This document shows, piece after piece, positions 20,630 through 31,574 of a DNA stretch of 64,000 nucleotides (positions are counted from its first letter, which is position 1; each line of letters begins with the position of its first letter). The position numbers were made by a program, and so were the translations under genes. The notes beneath the pieces were generated by a model that saw nothing but the letters and a program-made list of their open reading frames with translations, did not search any database and was not told where the DNA came from. This DNA comes from Asparagopsis taxiformis (lineage: Eukaryota; Rhodophyta; Florideophyceae; Bonnemaisoniales; Bonnemaisoniaceae), in the NCBI GenBank assembly GCA_030407315.1, contig JALQPE010000598.1, forward strand, positions 209,240 to 273,239, given 5' to 3'.

Positions 20630-23230
20630 TTATTCATCTTCAAACCCTTCGCGAGGACCAGCTTCGAGCGCTAGAACTTTCATAGCACCAAGACTGTTCG
20701 CACCTACAAGCATTGCGGGTCCCTTTGGACACCAACACACGCTGCTCACAAATTGCGATTCATCATCATCCTGCGTCTCCTCGCCAGTCAACGGGTCGAC
20801 GCTAGGGAATCGGTACGATGTAAATGGACGCGGAATCGCTTTGTAATAGCAATAAACCGCATTTTCCTCTGAACCACATGCAATATAATCAGCGGTCACA
20901 CTCAATCCAACAAAGTTTTTGTCATTCAAATGCCCCTTAAACGTCCTCGCCAACGACATCGACTGGAGATCCCACAATTTTATCGTCGAGTCGACAGACG
21001 CAGACACCAGTTCCGTGCCCGACATAAACTTGACGTAACTCACCGCGCGAGAGTGAGAGCGGAATGTCGTCAAAGCCTCTCGCGTGTTTCGCAAATCGTA
21101 ATAGTGTACGTTGAAGTCCACCGAGCCGAATGCTAGCTTTTCGGCAGCCGTTGGGTGGAATTTTACCGAACAAACATTGGCAGGTTTGTTATCAATGGTC
21201 AGTACGCTCTCTCGCTGAGACGTGCTCCACAGCTTCACACGACCATCGTCGGAACCGGATGCAAAGTACGTCGGATTAGCAGGACAGTAATCCACGCTCC
21301 ATGCACGATTTTCATGCTCCTCATATTCGCGCAAGGCACTGCTTCTATTCACGTCCCATAGAGTGACAAAACCTTCATAATCCGATGACACGAGATGATT
21401 TCGAATGTACGGATTCCAGCACACCCAGCTAAGTTTCGCCGATGTGGTGATTTCTTTCACTGGGTAATGAACCTCAGCCAAGTTGCGCGTAATGTTTGCA
21501 AACTCGAAGATTTTGATACGTCGGGTAACGCCAGCTGTTGCTAGAAATTCCGACTCTCGATCAAACTCGATGGAGGAAATAATATTAGATGCCCGAAATA
21601 CATCTGGAATTGGCGGGTCTGGTACACGAGCGACATGTATCAAAGTAGCGCGCGATTTGAACTGATTGAACTGTGTCAGTTTGAAGATATCCTCCTTGAA
21701 CCTCCGCAACGCTTGACTTCTCGCGTCTCCCGTTTGATGGGCAACGGTCGAGAAGTAGTGAGATTGCAGCACGTCGTAGTGCTGACTCAAGCGTTGGCGC
21801 TTGGAGGAAAACTCGGAATTATCGCTTTGATGTGCCGTCGATTGCAAATCACCAGATGACGACCGACCATCTGGTACTTGCCCAGGGCTTGATGAAGTCA
21901 TGCCCTCGCGCTTACCAGATATCGACGTCGGGGGCTTGACATTGTCCAAGGCAGGCTGCTGTGCCTTCTCAACCTCAGTTGCCTTCATATCGACATCTAG
22001 AAATTCCACCTCTGACTTTAGTCTATTGATAATACTCTGCTTCTCCTCACGCGTATGCTTTAAAAAATCCAACAAAAGCTCATTCTCAACGCGTCGCTCC
22101 TTGCCTGCCTTTTCTTGCAACTTGCGATTCAAACTGGCAATAATAGCAGTGAGTTGTTCTGTAGATAAATTCTCCCCAGCGGCTGCAAGCAACGCTTCTG
22201 GATTAGCGGCGACACTAGATATACTCGGCACAGCCTTATTATAAAACGAGGTAGCCTGTTGCAAAGAACCTTCACTTTGCGCGTTTTGATACTGGGACCT
22301 GCCATCGCTCTCCGCCGACGTTGTTTGTTTAAACGACGAGTCATTCCGCTGGCTGGACGGAGCAGGACCGGTCGCGGGGGCGGCACTCGTACTTGCCACG
22401 ACTGGCTGCTCCATGGCGGCCATGACTCGTGCCTCTGCTCTGGCACGACGTGCGGCGAGGGTGGATGGGGAGCCACGATTGGCGACGACAGTCTCGGTGC
22501 GTCTGGGGAGCGGGGGCGGGGCTGCTCGTCTGGACGAGAGTTGATCGGTGATATCCGGTGTTCGGGCGGCAGTCGGAGCAGTCGGGGAGGTGGGCGCATT
22601 AGAAATAGACTGCGCAGCGTTGCGATGGGGGGCGGATAAGAGCGGGGGAGTGGAAGTGGCTGTGGTTTGCATGGCGGGTGATGCGCAACTAGCGTCGGCT
22701 TGAAAGTGCGGGGTGATGGTTTCCAGGGTGACAACGGCGCCGCAGAGCGGGCATGTTTTGCGGGTCGCGAGATGGGTGGTGATGCATTCGTAGCAGAAAG
22801 TGTGACCGCATTGGGTGCAAAACGGACCCGAGGGCGGCGTTAGACATATGGGGCAGTTGTATTGCTGCGTGCCCATGTCGATGATGGTGATGTCGCTGCG
22901 GTCGGGGGCGACGGGAAGCGTCGGGTCAGACGGTGGTGGCGGGGTATGTTGCGGGAGGCGGCTGGTTGGCGGTGGCGGATTGGCATTGGATACGGTGTGA
23001 CGCTGAAATGGAGAAGTTGTTGATAATGGAAGGAGAGTCGCACAGTGCGTTACTACGGGCGCGCGGCTAAAGTCCGGTCGAGGTGTACAGGTTTGTATGG
23101 CTGCGCGTGCGTTGTATGGATATCTCTCGTTTCTGCGGCTTGAAAAAATCTGCAGAAATTTGTGATTCTTTCCAGATATTTCAGCTTGTTTTTTCCTTAT
23201 TTTTTCGGCGCTGTTCCAATTCAATTGCAA
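20630..23230 (-). CDS. COP1: COP1-like E3 ubiquitin ligase (RING, coiled coil, WD40)
   Basis: Up to 866 residues. A RING finger (CPICLTPPSGPFCTQCGHTF ... CPLCG, about residues 126-165) is followed by a long Ser/Pro-rich spacer, a coiled coil (about 345-400, LNRKLQEKAGKERRVENEL) and seven WD40 repeats from about 545 to the end (SVDYCPANPTYFASGSDDG, LVSASVDSTIKLWDL). This order and the WD40 sequence are those of COP1, the repressor of light signalling. Met119 (22876, MGTQQYNCPIC) is the next in-frame ATG. However, codons just upstream show the same G/C-ending bias as the gene, so at least part of the extension is coding, and a 5' intron is possible. The WD40 face should bind Val-Pro motifs of transcription factors, and the protein may work with a DET1/DDB1-CUL4 complex. 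Confidence 0.9.
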   Translation of the reverse strand: MQLNWNSAEKIRKKQAEISGKNHKFLQIFSSRRNERYPYNARAAIQTCTPRPDFSRAPVVTHCATLLPLSTTSPFQRHTVSNANPPPPTSRLPQHTPPPPSDPTLPVAPDRSDITIIDMGTQQYNCPICLTPPSGPFCTQCGHTFCYECITTHLATRKTCPLCGAVVTLETITPHFQADASCASPAMQTTATSTPPLLSAPHRNAAQSISNAPTSPTAPTAARTPDITDQLSSRRAAPPPLPRRTETVVANRGSPSTLAARRARAEARVMAAMEQPVVASTSAAPATGPAPSSQRNDSSFKQTTSAESDGRSQYQNAQSEGSLQQATSFYNKAVPSISSVAANPEALLAAAGENLSTEQLTAIIASLNRKLQEKAGKERRVENELLLDFLKHTREEKQSIINRLKSEVEFLDVDMKATEVEKAQQPALDNVKPPTSISGKREGMTSSSPGQVPDGRSSSGDLQSTAHQSDNSEFSSKRQRLSQHYDVLQSHYFSTVAHQTGDARSQALRRFKEDIFKLTQFNQFKSRATLIHVARVPDPPIPDVFRASNIISSIEFDRESEFLATAGVTRRIKIFEFANITRNLAEVHYPVKEITTSAKLSWVCWNPYIRNHLVSSDYEGFVTLWDVNRSSALREYEEHENRAWSVDYCPANPTYFASGSDDGRVKLWSTSQRESVLTIDNKPANVCSVKFHPTAAEKLAFGSVDFNVHYYDLRNTREALTTFRSHSRAVSYVKFMSGTELVSASVDSTIKLWDLQSMSLARTFKGHLNDKNFVGLSVTADYIACGSEENAVYCYYKAIPRPFTSYRFPSVDPLTGEETQDDDESQFVSSVCWCPKGPAMLVGANSLGAMKVLALEAGPREGFEDE

Positions 23231-25162
23231 ATCTACATAGACTGTGTAGATGTGAATCTTCTGGAAATCTCCACCGCTTGGAGATGGAGTACACGACCCA
23301 GACGGCAGACCCTGTTCAATACTGTGTCAATGTGCCTGTTGAAAAATGAAACCGCAAGCGGTGCAAATCAAACCCGAGTAGATGTTACTAACTCATTTTG
23401 CAAGATGAAATTGTACGTACAGCGTGCGCGCTCATCGTGGCTCAATCGAATTTCGCCTCATTCCATCTACCTACTTTAACCATCCTTCTTACATATTGTG
23501 TGCTTAACACAGATATTCGTGAACCCCAGGCTGTCAGTGACATTATCACGCTGCACCCGTGCTGGCGCGGCAGACTTAACAACTCGAGTCTGATACGCTA
23601 TGCAATCCTGCCATCCATTGGATGATAATATTGAATCATATCCCAATTTTAAACACGCTTGAGGATTGGTTGTTTCCATAATCAATAAAAATTAGATGTC
23701 GTGACTTGTCCAAAATCAATTGAATCTCTTCCGAGCGACAGTGCACCTCCGCTTCTGCGCCTCATCATGAGCTCTCCCTCCGATCTCGTCCGTGTTTTGG
23801 GCCCGAGGCGAAGTACTCGAAATTGACAATCGTTCCAATGAACCTCCACCGCTACTAGTGAAGAAACCTATCAAACGACTCTTCCTCGAAACGATATTCA
23901 GTTTCGATATCGAGTGATCATGGGATGTTTGTAAACATATTTCCGACGCTTTCCTGTGCATTCAAATCATGAGCCCACATCAGGACCCCTTGCTATCTTC
24001 CTCTTGCATGGTCCTGCAAACAAATCGTGATGGAGATCATTAGTAGAAGCACTAGGTCTATGCTTGAAGAGTTACGAAAGCGGAAAAGAGTGTGGCGCAG
24101 GTTACCAAACAAATGTTCTATTTTATCATTCAATCGAAGCAGTGATCCAATACGCCGATCAACCTTCTACATCTCCTAGAAACTTTTGGGCTCTTATATG
24201 AAAACTACCACTGATGATGTCATTTGTTACGGAACTTTTTCTACGTCCAATGCCACGCAAGGAGTAAACAAGCCCAGTCATCATTATAGACGGGTTGATG
24301 TGGTTTGCATACCCACCCTAAGCACAATATTACTTTTGTTCCATACACCAATGCGTCTATGAACAACACGAGTGCCTTGACACCTACTACCTACTTCACT
24401 TTTCTCCAAGGAACAGTCATGAAAGCACAGTTCAGCATCAGCATAGTTGCTAGCCTATCGCAATACATTGAAATGATCTTTCAATCCTCGCCAATTTATC
24501 ACAGCTCCAGCAACGAGGCATTTGAAACATACATGGTGCCACTGTTCAACGGAGGATAGTAGATTCTCTGTGTTCTCTCCTGAGCAGTCAGCCACGTCCA
24601 ATAAGAAAGGATTGAGAAAAATAGGTGAAGATGCACCTAAATGGTTCGAGAAGGGGTGAGATGGAGATTCCTTGCTTTCTCCGTCCATGATATCTGTTTC
24701 CCCATATCGTTACGTTTATGGCCACTGTCTATTCCTCTTACCCTCCCAGGATTCGGTTCCACCCATGGACTAGTTCCTCTGTCCTTCGCGCGTTTTCACG
24801 AAAAGAGCTATGTGCCTATCGGGGAGAGTATAAGAACTGTGCAATACACAAGGTGCACTTTGTATTCTGTACACTCTAATCATTGCTTGGACGTACCGAC
24901 TCGTTCGTACACACCAGGCTGATGATTACAGAGGAAAAGTAGGCCACTCTCCGAACTGAGTCCTGAATTGCAGTCCTTTATTGTTACCTAGGACTAGACC
25001 GAGGGGGAAAGCATTCTCTCCGCAGAGCGTGAACAGGCACTCTACGATCCTTCTCACATAGAGTGGGCGTGAGGATTGTGTAACCAGACAAGTACAATAT
25101 CATGTCAAAAACAATTTTGGCTTGAATAACTTCACTGATGCAATTTTCGGGCCGAAACTCAT
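23231..25162. other. 1.9 kb with no supported gene
   Basis: Only short ORFs without recognisable motifs occur here (none above 93 codons). The part nearest 23231 is the likely COP1 promoter. The stretch at 23700-23960 has a fragmentary open frame that could be old transposon debris, but I cannot name it. The region ends at the outer edge of the large inverted duplication. Confidence 0.4.
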
Positions 25163-27655
25163 GAATAAAAATATTGTAACATCGTGTAAAGTTGCCGAGT
25201 GCGTGCGTACCTCTGTACGCTGCATCCCCAGGCTGCACCGTGGATGACGATAAAGAGATCTGAGGAAGAACAACTTTCGTTGACGACGACGATAGTGAAC
25301 AATTGCTTGGTACTATTGCCCACTAAAGGTCATCCTTCACAATTTCCTCGACCTTGATACTCGTCCCTCACCTCGCATGCTCATTATTGCAAATTGCGAC
25401 AAATTCCGTGCGGCCATTGCATCTCTCACATCAGAGTGGTATCCAGAGAATTGCATTTGGGACTGTCTATTCTATTCTCTTCTGTTGTGTTCTGTTCATT
25501 CCTTCCCCGTCATGGTAGCTGCAATCATCGCTCTAGTATCAGAAACAATTGAATCTCTACATCAAGAAAAGAAACGAACGCGCTCTCAATTCTACTAAAC
25601 ATGCTGACAACAATAAAATCTCAAAACAGCACCTCCGCATCCCTTTATATACATCCTATCCATCCATCTCTCACTCTCATACTCAATCACATCCTCTCTT
25701 TCTTCACAGCCATCACTGCGTCGCTGGCCCACACCCATCCCCCCAACCGCCTCGGTCCATTGCCCCAGCCGCATGGCGTTCTCCTGCTCGCTCCTGAGTT
25801 GCTGCACCGCGCTGTACAACTCCTCAATGGACACACTTCGGAGATCAGACCCACTGCCAGGAGATGATCCATCAACCTGCATGGCATCATGGGTCTGTTC
25901 CGTGTGGTGTGCATAAGCGCCAGCAGCGTTTGCTGGGACCAGCGCCGGACGCGCCTGCGTTGCTCGGCCCCGCTCCATCCGCTCCATCCGCGCCCGCTGC
26001 GCTCTGTGCTGCCAGGCGCGAAGCGCGCCGTTCATGTGTTTGCATGTGTCGGGTCATGCTCGAGTTCCACATGAACCCCTTGCCGCACCCCGGAACCGTG
26101 CACACCATTTTAAACTGTCCCAGATGCATCTTCTCGTGCATCTTCAAGTTGTACTTGGTGGTAAACTTTTTCCCGCAGTCTTCAAACGTGCAGGGGAACA
26201 GAGACTGAGGATCCAAATCCTTCGCCTTCTTGCGCGGTGCACGTTTCTTCAGCGAGGGCACGGGCGGAAGAGGCATTGGCGGCTGCGGCTGTTCGACAGC
26301 GGCGGGTGCAGATGGTGCAGCCAGTGATTCCACAACCGCGGGCTCGGTCCCATTGAGAGCAATGGGCTCTACCGGCGGATTGGGAACATTGAGCTCCGGA
26401 GCAGGAATGGGCTCGTACTGCGGAGTCGACGGTGTTATGGGCAAGAACTCGTCGATGTTTATCTCCGTCACCGCTTCCATCAACTCACGCGCGTCGGTGG
26501 AGTTTGGAGGGGTGGTTGGTTCCACTTCCTCCCACTCTAGAACCAAGTCCCAGTTGATCGGGGTCTCTTCTGGGGACTTGGGCTCAGCAGCAGCTGCGGT
26601 GGGCGCAGCGGGGGCGGACACGTCGGCGCTGTCGCAGTTGTCACCGGGATTGCAGATGACTTCTGCAGGAACGGAGCTGGTGACAGTATTCGGGTCTGGA
26701 GTCACCGCTTCATCGTCCTGCACTGCGTCGGCACCACCCTTCTGTTTATCCGGAGTTTCAACTATATGTGTTGAAAATATAGCATCCGGATGACAGTGCT
26801 CCTCGAGCTGCTCGGGGTGAACAGGCTCCAGAGGGTCTGCAAATGCGCTTTCGATGAGGGTCTCGTAGAGCGCGTAGGAGGCAATGTCTTCGTCAGCGGT
26901 TACCAATGGAGACGACATTTTGCAGTTTTTCGTGAATTGGTGACGAAGTGTTGAAGTTGTTGAAGATGTGGATGGTGGATGGGAATGAAGAGCTGCCGAA
27001 CGAGCCCTGTGAAGCTCGAATAAATAGGACATGGGAAGGTGCTGAGAGGGATCGTGTGAAATGATGAGTAAATGTTTGACAGCATTGGAGAGGAAATGGG
27101 AGGGATAGGAGTACGCGAAAATTGAGGAAACGAGAAGGTTGCTGGCTGGGAAAGCTTGATTTTTCTGAGAAGTGTTGAAGACTGAAAGTGAGGGAAGAGA
27201 GAGACGGGGAATGTGATTTGGTGTCGACGGGAGGGTGAATATTGATTTGATTCTATGGCATTTCCTGTCAAGAGGGAACGAAACCAATGCAACACGCTGT
27301 TGAGGTGCAATATTCCAATTTAGTGAAGGTACAACCGTTGCTCGCAGTGATTATTAGTACAAGCAGTTTGTTCATTTTGATCAAGTTTCTCCGCAGATTC
27401 ACCAGGGCACCAAGTGGACATGCAACCAAACAGTAAAGATTCAATACTTTGCTGCTTCCGATCATTATTGCACAGTCGTCGATGTTTCACGTTTAGAGTA
27501 GCATGATTTATTCTGCACTTCTGTTGTACCACATTGCTGTAGTAGATTCTAGCTCAGCCATGCAACATTTGCCCAGATCAATCTTCTCTTCGACTACACA
27601 CCGGTGATGAGTGCGGTTCCAGCTCTTCAATTTTCTTCAAGCTGCTGCAATGCTG
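25163..27655 (+). repeat. left arm of a large inverted duplication (about 2.49 kb)
   Basis: This arm is the reverse complement of 28936-31427. Paired positions sum to 56591 along almost the whole arm (for example 25221-25230 with 31361-31370, and 27601-27610 with 28981-28990). The arms are nearly identical. I found a 1-bp insertion near 25931 and a 1-bp deletion near 25670 in this arm, and substitutions only at the outermost 20 bp. Similarity stops sharply at 27655 inside and near 25163 outside. Confidence 0.95.
25887..26918 (-). pseudogene. C2H2 zinc-finger gene, left copy, frameshifted at the C-terminus
   Basis: From ATG 26918 this copy matches the intact right copy (29673-30935) up to about residue 340, including both zinc fingers (FPCTFEDCGKKFTTKY and CTVPGCGKGFMWNSSMTRH). 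One extra T near 25931 then shifts the frame, and the protein ends at 25887 with an unrelated tail (KRCWRLCTPHGTDP). It is 343 residues instead of 420. The lost part is the acidic, Gln-rich C-terminal tail. The fingers remain, so the copy may still bind DNA as a truncated form; I list it as a pseudogene because of the frameshift. Its start lies 2 kb from its mirror twin, head to head across the spacer. Confidence 0.85.
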
Positions 27656-28935
27656 CACTATTGCGGGTTAACATTTGGAGTGAAGGAACGTTCGTAGAAC
27701 GTAACTAGATCATGCTAGCCCCTGTACCTATAGTATGGATAACAGTTTAAAAGCAACTGAACAATTCCTAATAAAGTGAAGCACAAGTAACGAGATGTTC
27801 ACGTAAATTTGCTGGAAATGGAGCCGACATGCACTCCGGAGGAGGCAGCAATTAATGGCGAACGGGATCTGCGTTGAGTTGCTAACCATGTTCTCTAGAT
27901 AAAAGTCTATGCCTCATTCAGGCCTGTTTTGGGCTACATGTAATCGGTATCTTTGGAGTTCAATTTATGGCCCCCGAGTACTGAGCCTTCGTTGGCAGAT
28001 GTAGTCTTCTATCGACAAAAATCTAATGGAATGGAATATTCACCCAATCAAGAATTGAAATCCCACATGTTGTTTGCGTAGATACAGTTAAACCTTGAAC
28101 TGTTCGCGATTTAACGGAGACAATGTATGATGTCGAAGAAATAATCGCCTCATCCCCATTCCAATGTATTAACGTACAATCTTCCTCCAGTTGTCGTACG
28201 TGAAATCCATATAGTTGAAGCTAAGCAAAGGAGCGTCTCATATTTCCTAACTGTGTCCCGAAAATTATTTGGATTCAGTTTATTCAGCTGTTCAGCTCTT
28301 GAATGTGTCCTTTATGTTTGTTTTCGGTCGCCTAGAATGAGAATACCAAAAATGTTTCTCAGCGCTCAGTGGATATACTTTGCCCTTCCCTCATTTCTCA
28401 GCGAGTGCTCCATAATTTTTAGAGCTATAAGATGTACACTGCGAGTCAGCCAGTGTTTTGCATCAATATGCGAAACATTGTTGAAAATCGACGAGGAGAG
28501 AATGTCATTTTGGGGATGATATTGTTACAAACGACTTCGGGAAAAGAAAATGTAGATGTAGAGAGGATTTGATTAGTTTAGGGGAGTCTATCGGTGGAAC
28601 GTCATACACTTCACTACTCCTGACGAGGCCTTCTACAGAGTGAGGTCTTTCGTGTGGTCAGGGTCTAGACGTAACAGCATGAAAATACATGATTGTGCTC
28701 GTGGACAAAATCTATGTTGTCAATTTGCAGGGGATGTGGACATCTATAGATTCAACAGTCGACCTCGTAATTCATGCATCGTAGCGAGACATCATGATCC
28801 TTATGTGTATTTCTTTGAGATAAAGAGAAATTCGTACGATTGGCTCAATAGATCTATCGTCCCAACCTGAATTTGCCCCTGTACCGCGTTCAACATAGAG
28901 TTCAATAGGGTTTCCAGAAAAGGATTACCTTTTGT
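27656..28935. other. spacer of the inverted duplication, 1.28 kb
   Basis: Unique DNA between the two arms. The longest ORF (28253-28519, 88 codons) has no recognisable motif. The spacer sits between two divergent promoters for the zinc-finger copies. I see no transposon ends or tRNA in it. Confidence 0.5.
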
Positions 28936-31427
28936 CAGCATTGCAGCAGCTTGAAGAAAATTGAAGAGCTGGAACCGCACTCATCACCGGTGTGTAGTCG
29001 AAGAGAAGATTGATCTGGGCAAATGTTGCATGGCTGAGCTAGAATCTACTACAGCAATGTGGTACAACAGAAGTGCAGAATAAATCATGCTACTCTAAAC
29101 GTGAAACATCGACGACTGTGCAATAATGATCGGAAGCAGCAAAGTATTGAATCTTTACTGTTTGGTTGCATGTCCACTTGGTGCCCTGGTGAATCTGCGG
29201 AGAAACTTGATCAAAATGAACAAACTGCTTGTACTAATAATCACTGCGAGCAACGGTTGTACCTTCACTAAATTGGAATATTGCACCTCAACAGCGTGTT
29301 GCATTGGTTTCGTTCCCTCTTGACAGGAAATGCCATAGAATCAAATCAATATTCACCCTCCCGTCGACACCAAATCACATTCCCCGTCTCTCTCTTCCCT
29401 CACTTTCAGTCTTCAACACTTCTCAGAAAAATCAAGCTTTCCCAGCCAGCAACCTTCTCGTTTCCTCAATTTTCGCGTACTCCTATCCCTCCCATTTCCT
29501 CTCCAATGCTGTCAAACATTTACTCATCATTTCACACGATCCCTCTCAGCACCTTCCCATGTCCTATTTATTCGAGCTTCACAGGGCTCGTTCGGCAGCT
29601 CTTCATTCCCATCCACCATCCACATCTTCAACAACTTCAACACTTCGTCACCAATTCACGAAAAACTGCAAAATGTCGTCTCCATTGGTAACCGCTGACG
29701 AAGACATTGCCTCCTACGCGCTCTACGAGACCCTCATCGAAAGCGCATTTGCAGACCCTCTGGAGCCTGTTCACCCCGAGCAGCTCGAGGAGCACTGTCA
29801 TCCGGATGCTATATTTTCAACACATATAGTTGAAACTCCGGATAAACAGAAGGGTGGTGCCGACGCAGTGCAGGACGATGAAGCGGTGACTCCAGACCCG
29901 AATACTGTCACCAGCTCCGTTCCTGCAGAAGTCATCTGCAATCCCGGTGACAACTGCGACAGCGCCGACGTGTCCGCCCCCGCTGCGCCCACCGCAGCTG
30001 CTGCTGAGCCCAAGTCCCCAGAAGAGACCCCGATCAACTGGGACTTGGTTCTAGAGTGGGAGGAAGTGGAACCAACCACCCCTCCAAACTCCACCGACGC
30101 GCGTGAGTTGATGGAAGCGGTGACGGAGATAAACATCGACGAGTTCTTGCCCATAACACCGTCGACTCCGCAGTACGAGCCCATTCCTGCTCCGGAGCTC
30201 AATGTTCCCAATCCGCCGGTAGAGCCCATTGCTCTCAATGGGACCGAGCCCGCGGTTGTGGAATCACTGGCTGCACCATCTGCACCCGCCGCTGTCGAAC
30301 AGCCGCAGCCGCCAATGCCTCTTCCGCCCGTGCCCTCGCTGAAGAAACGTGCACCGCGCAAGAAGGCGAAGGATTTGGATCCTCAGTCTCTGTTCCCCTG
30401 CACGTTTGAAGACTGCGGGAAAAAGTTTACCACCAAGTACAACTTGAAGATGCACGAGAAGATGCATCTGGGACAGTTTAAAATGGTGTGCACGGTTCCG
30501 GGGTGCGGCAAGGGGTTCATGTGGAACTCGAGCATGACCCGACACATGCAAACACATGAACGGCGCGCTTCGCGCCTGGCAGCACAGAGCGCAGCGGGCG
30601 CGGATGGAGCGGATGGAGCGGGGCCGAGCAACGCAGGCGCGTCCGGCGCTGGTCCCAGCAACGCTGCTGGCGCTTATGCACACCACACGGAACAGACCCA
30701 TGATGCCATGCAGGTTGATGGATCATCTCCTGGCAGTGGGTCTGATCTCCGAAGTGTGTCCATTGAGGAGTTGTACAGCGCGGTGCAGCAACTCAGGAGC
30801 GAGCAGGAGAACGCCATGCGGCTGGGGCAATGGACCGAGGCGGTTGGGGGGATGGGTGTGGGCCAGCGACGCAGTGATGGCTGTGAAGAAAGAGAGGATG
30901 TGATTGAGTATGAGAGTGAGGAGATGGATGGATAGGATGTATATAAAGGGATGCGGAGGTGCTGTTTTGAGATTTTATTGTTGTCAGCATGTTTAGTAGA
31001 ATTGAGAGCGCGTTCGTTTCTTTTCTTGATGTAGAGATTCAATTGTTTCTGATACTAGAGCGATGATTGCAGCTACCATGACGGGGAAGGAATGAACAGA
31101 ACACAACAGAAGAGAATAGAATAGACAGTCCCAAATGCAATTCTCTGGATACCACTCTGATGTGAGAGATGCAATGGCCGCACGGAATTTGTCGCAATTT
31201 GCAATAATGAGCATGCGAGGTGAGGGACGAGTATCAAGGTCGAGGAAATTGTGAAGGATGACCTTTAGTGGGCAATAGTACCAAGCAATTGTTCACTATC
31301 GTCGTCGTCAACGAAAGTTGTTCTTCCTCAGATCTCTTTATCGTCATCCACGGTGCAGCCTGGGGATGCAGCGTACAGAGGTACGCACGCACTCGGCAAC
31401 TTTACACGATGTTACAACATTTTATTC
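28936..31427 (-). repeat. right arm of the large inverted duplication (about 2.49 kb)
   Basis: Mirror image of 25163-27655. It contains the intact copy of the zinc-finger gene with its leader and about 0.5 kb of 3' flank. The next gene (fibrillin-like) begins about 150 bp outside this arm. Confidence 0.95.
29673..30935 (+). CDS. two-finger C2H2 transcription-factor-like protein, intact copy
   Basis: Four hundred twenty residues from ATG 29673 (MSSPLVTADEDIASYAL). The frame is open to 29304, but the upstream part is pyrimidine-rich leader. The first about 230 residues are acidic and rich in Pro, Ala and Glu, like an activation domain. A basic patch (KKRAPRKKAKD) precedes two adjacent C2H2 fingers (FPCTFEDCGKKFTTKY..., CTVPGCGKGFMWNSSMTRH) spaced C-x4-C-x12-H-x3-H, as in TFIIIA/YY1-type fingers. 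The tail has Ala/Gly-rich and Gln/Glu-rich segments (EELYSAVQQLRSEQENAM). It is probably a nuclear DNA-binding regulator. The target is unknown. The mirror copy at 25887-26918 is truncated. Confidence 0.8.
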   Translation: MSSPLVTADEDIASYALYETLIESAFADPLEPVHPEQLEEHCHPDAIFSTHIVETPDKQKGGADAVQDDEAVTPDPNTVTSSVPAEVICNPGDNCDSADVSAPAAPTAAAAEPKSPEETPINWDLVLEWEEVEPTTPPNSTDARELMEAVTEINIDEFLPITPSTPQYEPIPAPELNVPNPPVEPIALNGTEPAVVESLAAPSAPAAVEQPQPPMPLPPVPSLKKRAPRKKAKDLDPQSLFPCTFEDCGKKFTTKYNLKMHEKMHLGQFKMVCTVPGCGKGFMWNSSMTRHMQTHERRASRLAAQSAAGADGADGAGPSNAGASGAGPSNAAGAYAHHTEQTHDAMQVDGSSPGSGSDLRSVSIEELYSAVQQLRSEQENAMRLGQWTEAVGGMGVGQRRSDGCEEREDVIEYESEEMDG

Positions 31428-31574
31428 ACACGTGTTACGCCTGGACTGGTTTGGTGAGCGGACAAGTCTTGTCATAATCAACCCGATTTTGCCGTCGTTA
31501 TCAGCCGTCCGTTCTATAACCGTTCCTCGTAATGACGCCAAAGTACACCTCTCCGTTCAAGCTTGCATCTTGAA

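Noticed and set aside
22129..22734. 201-codon minus-strand ORF
   Set aside because: Alternative frame of the COP1 low-complexity spacer; Pro-rich by base composition only.
25163..31427. Interpretation of the inverted duplication as a transposon with giant terminal repeats
   Set aside because: No target duplication, no transposase in the spacer, and the arms contain an ordinary gene with its flanks.
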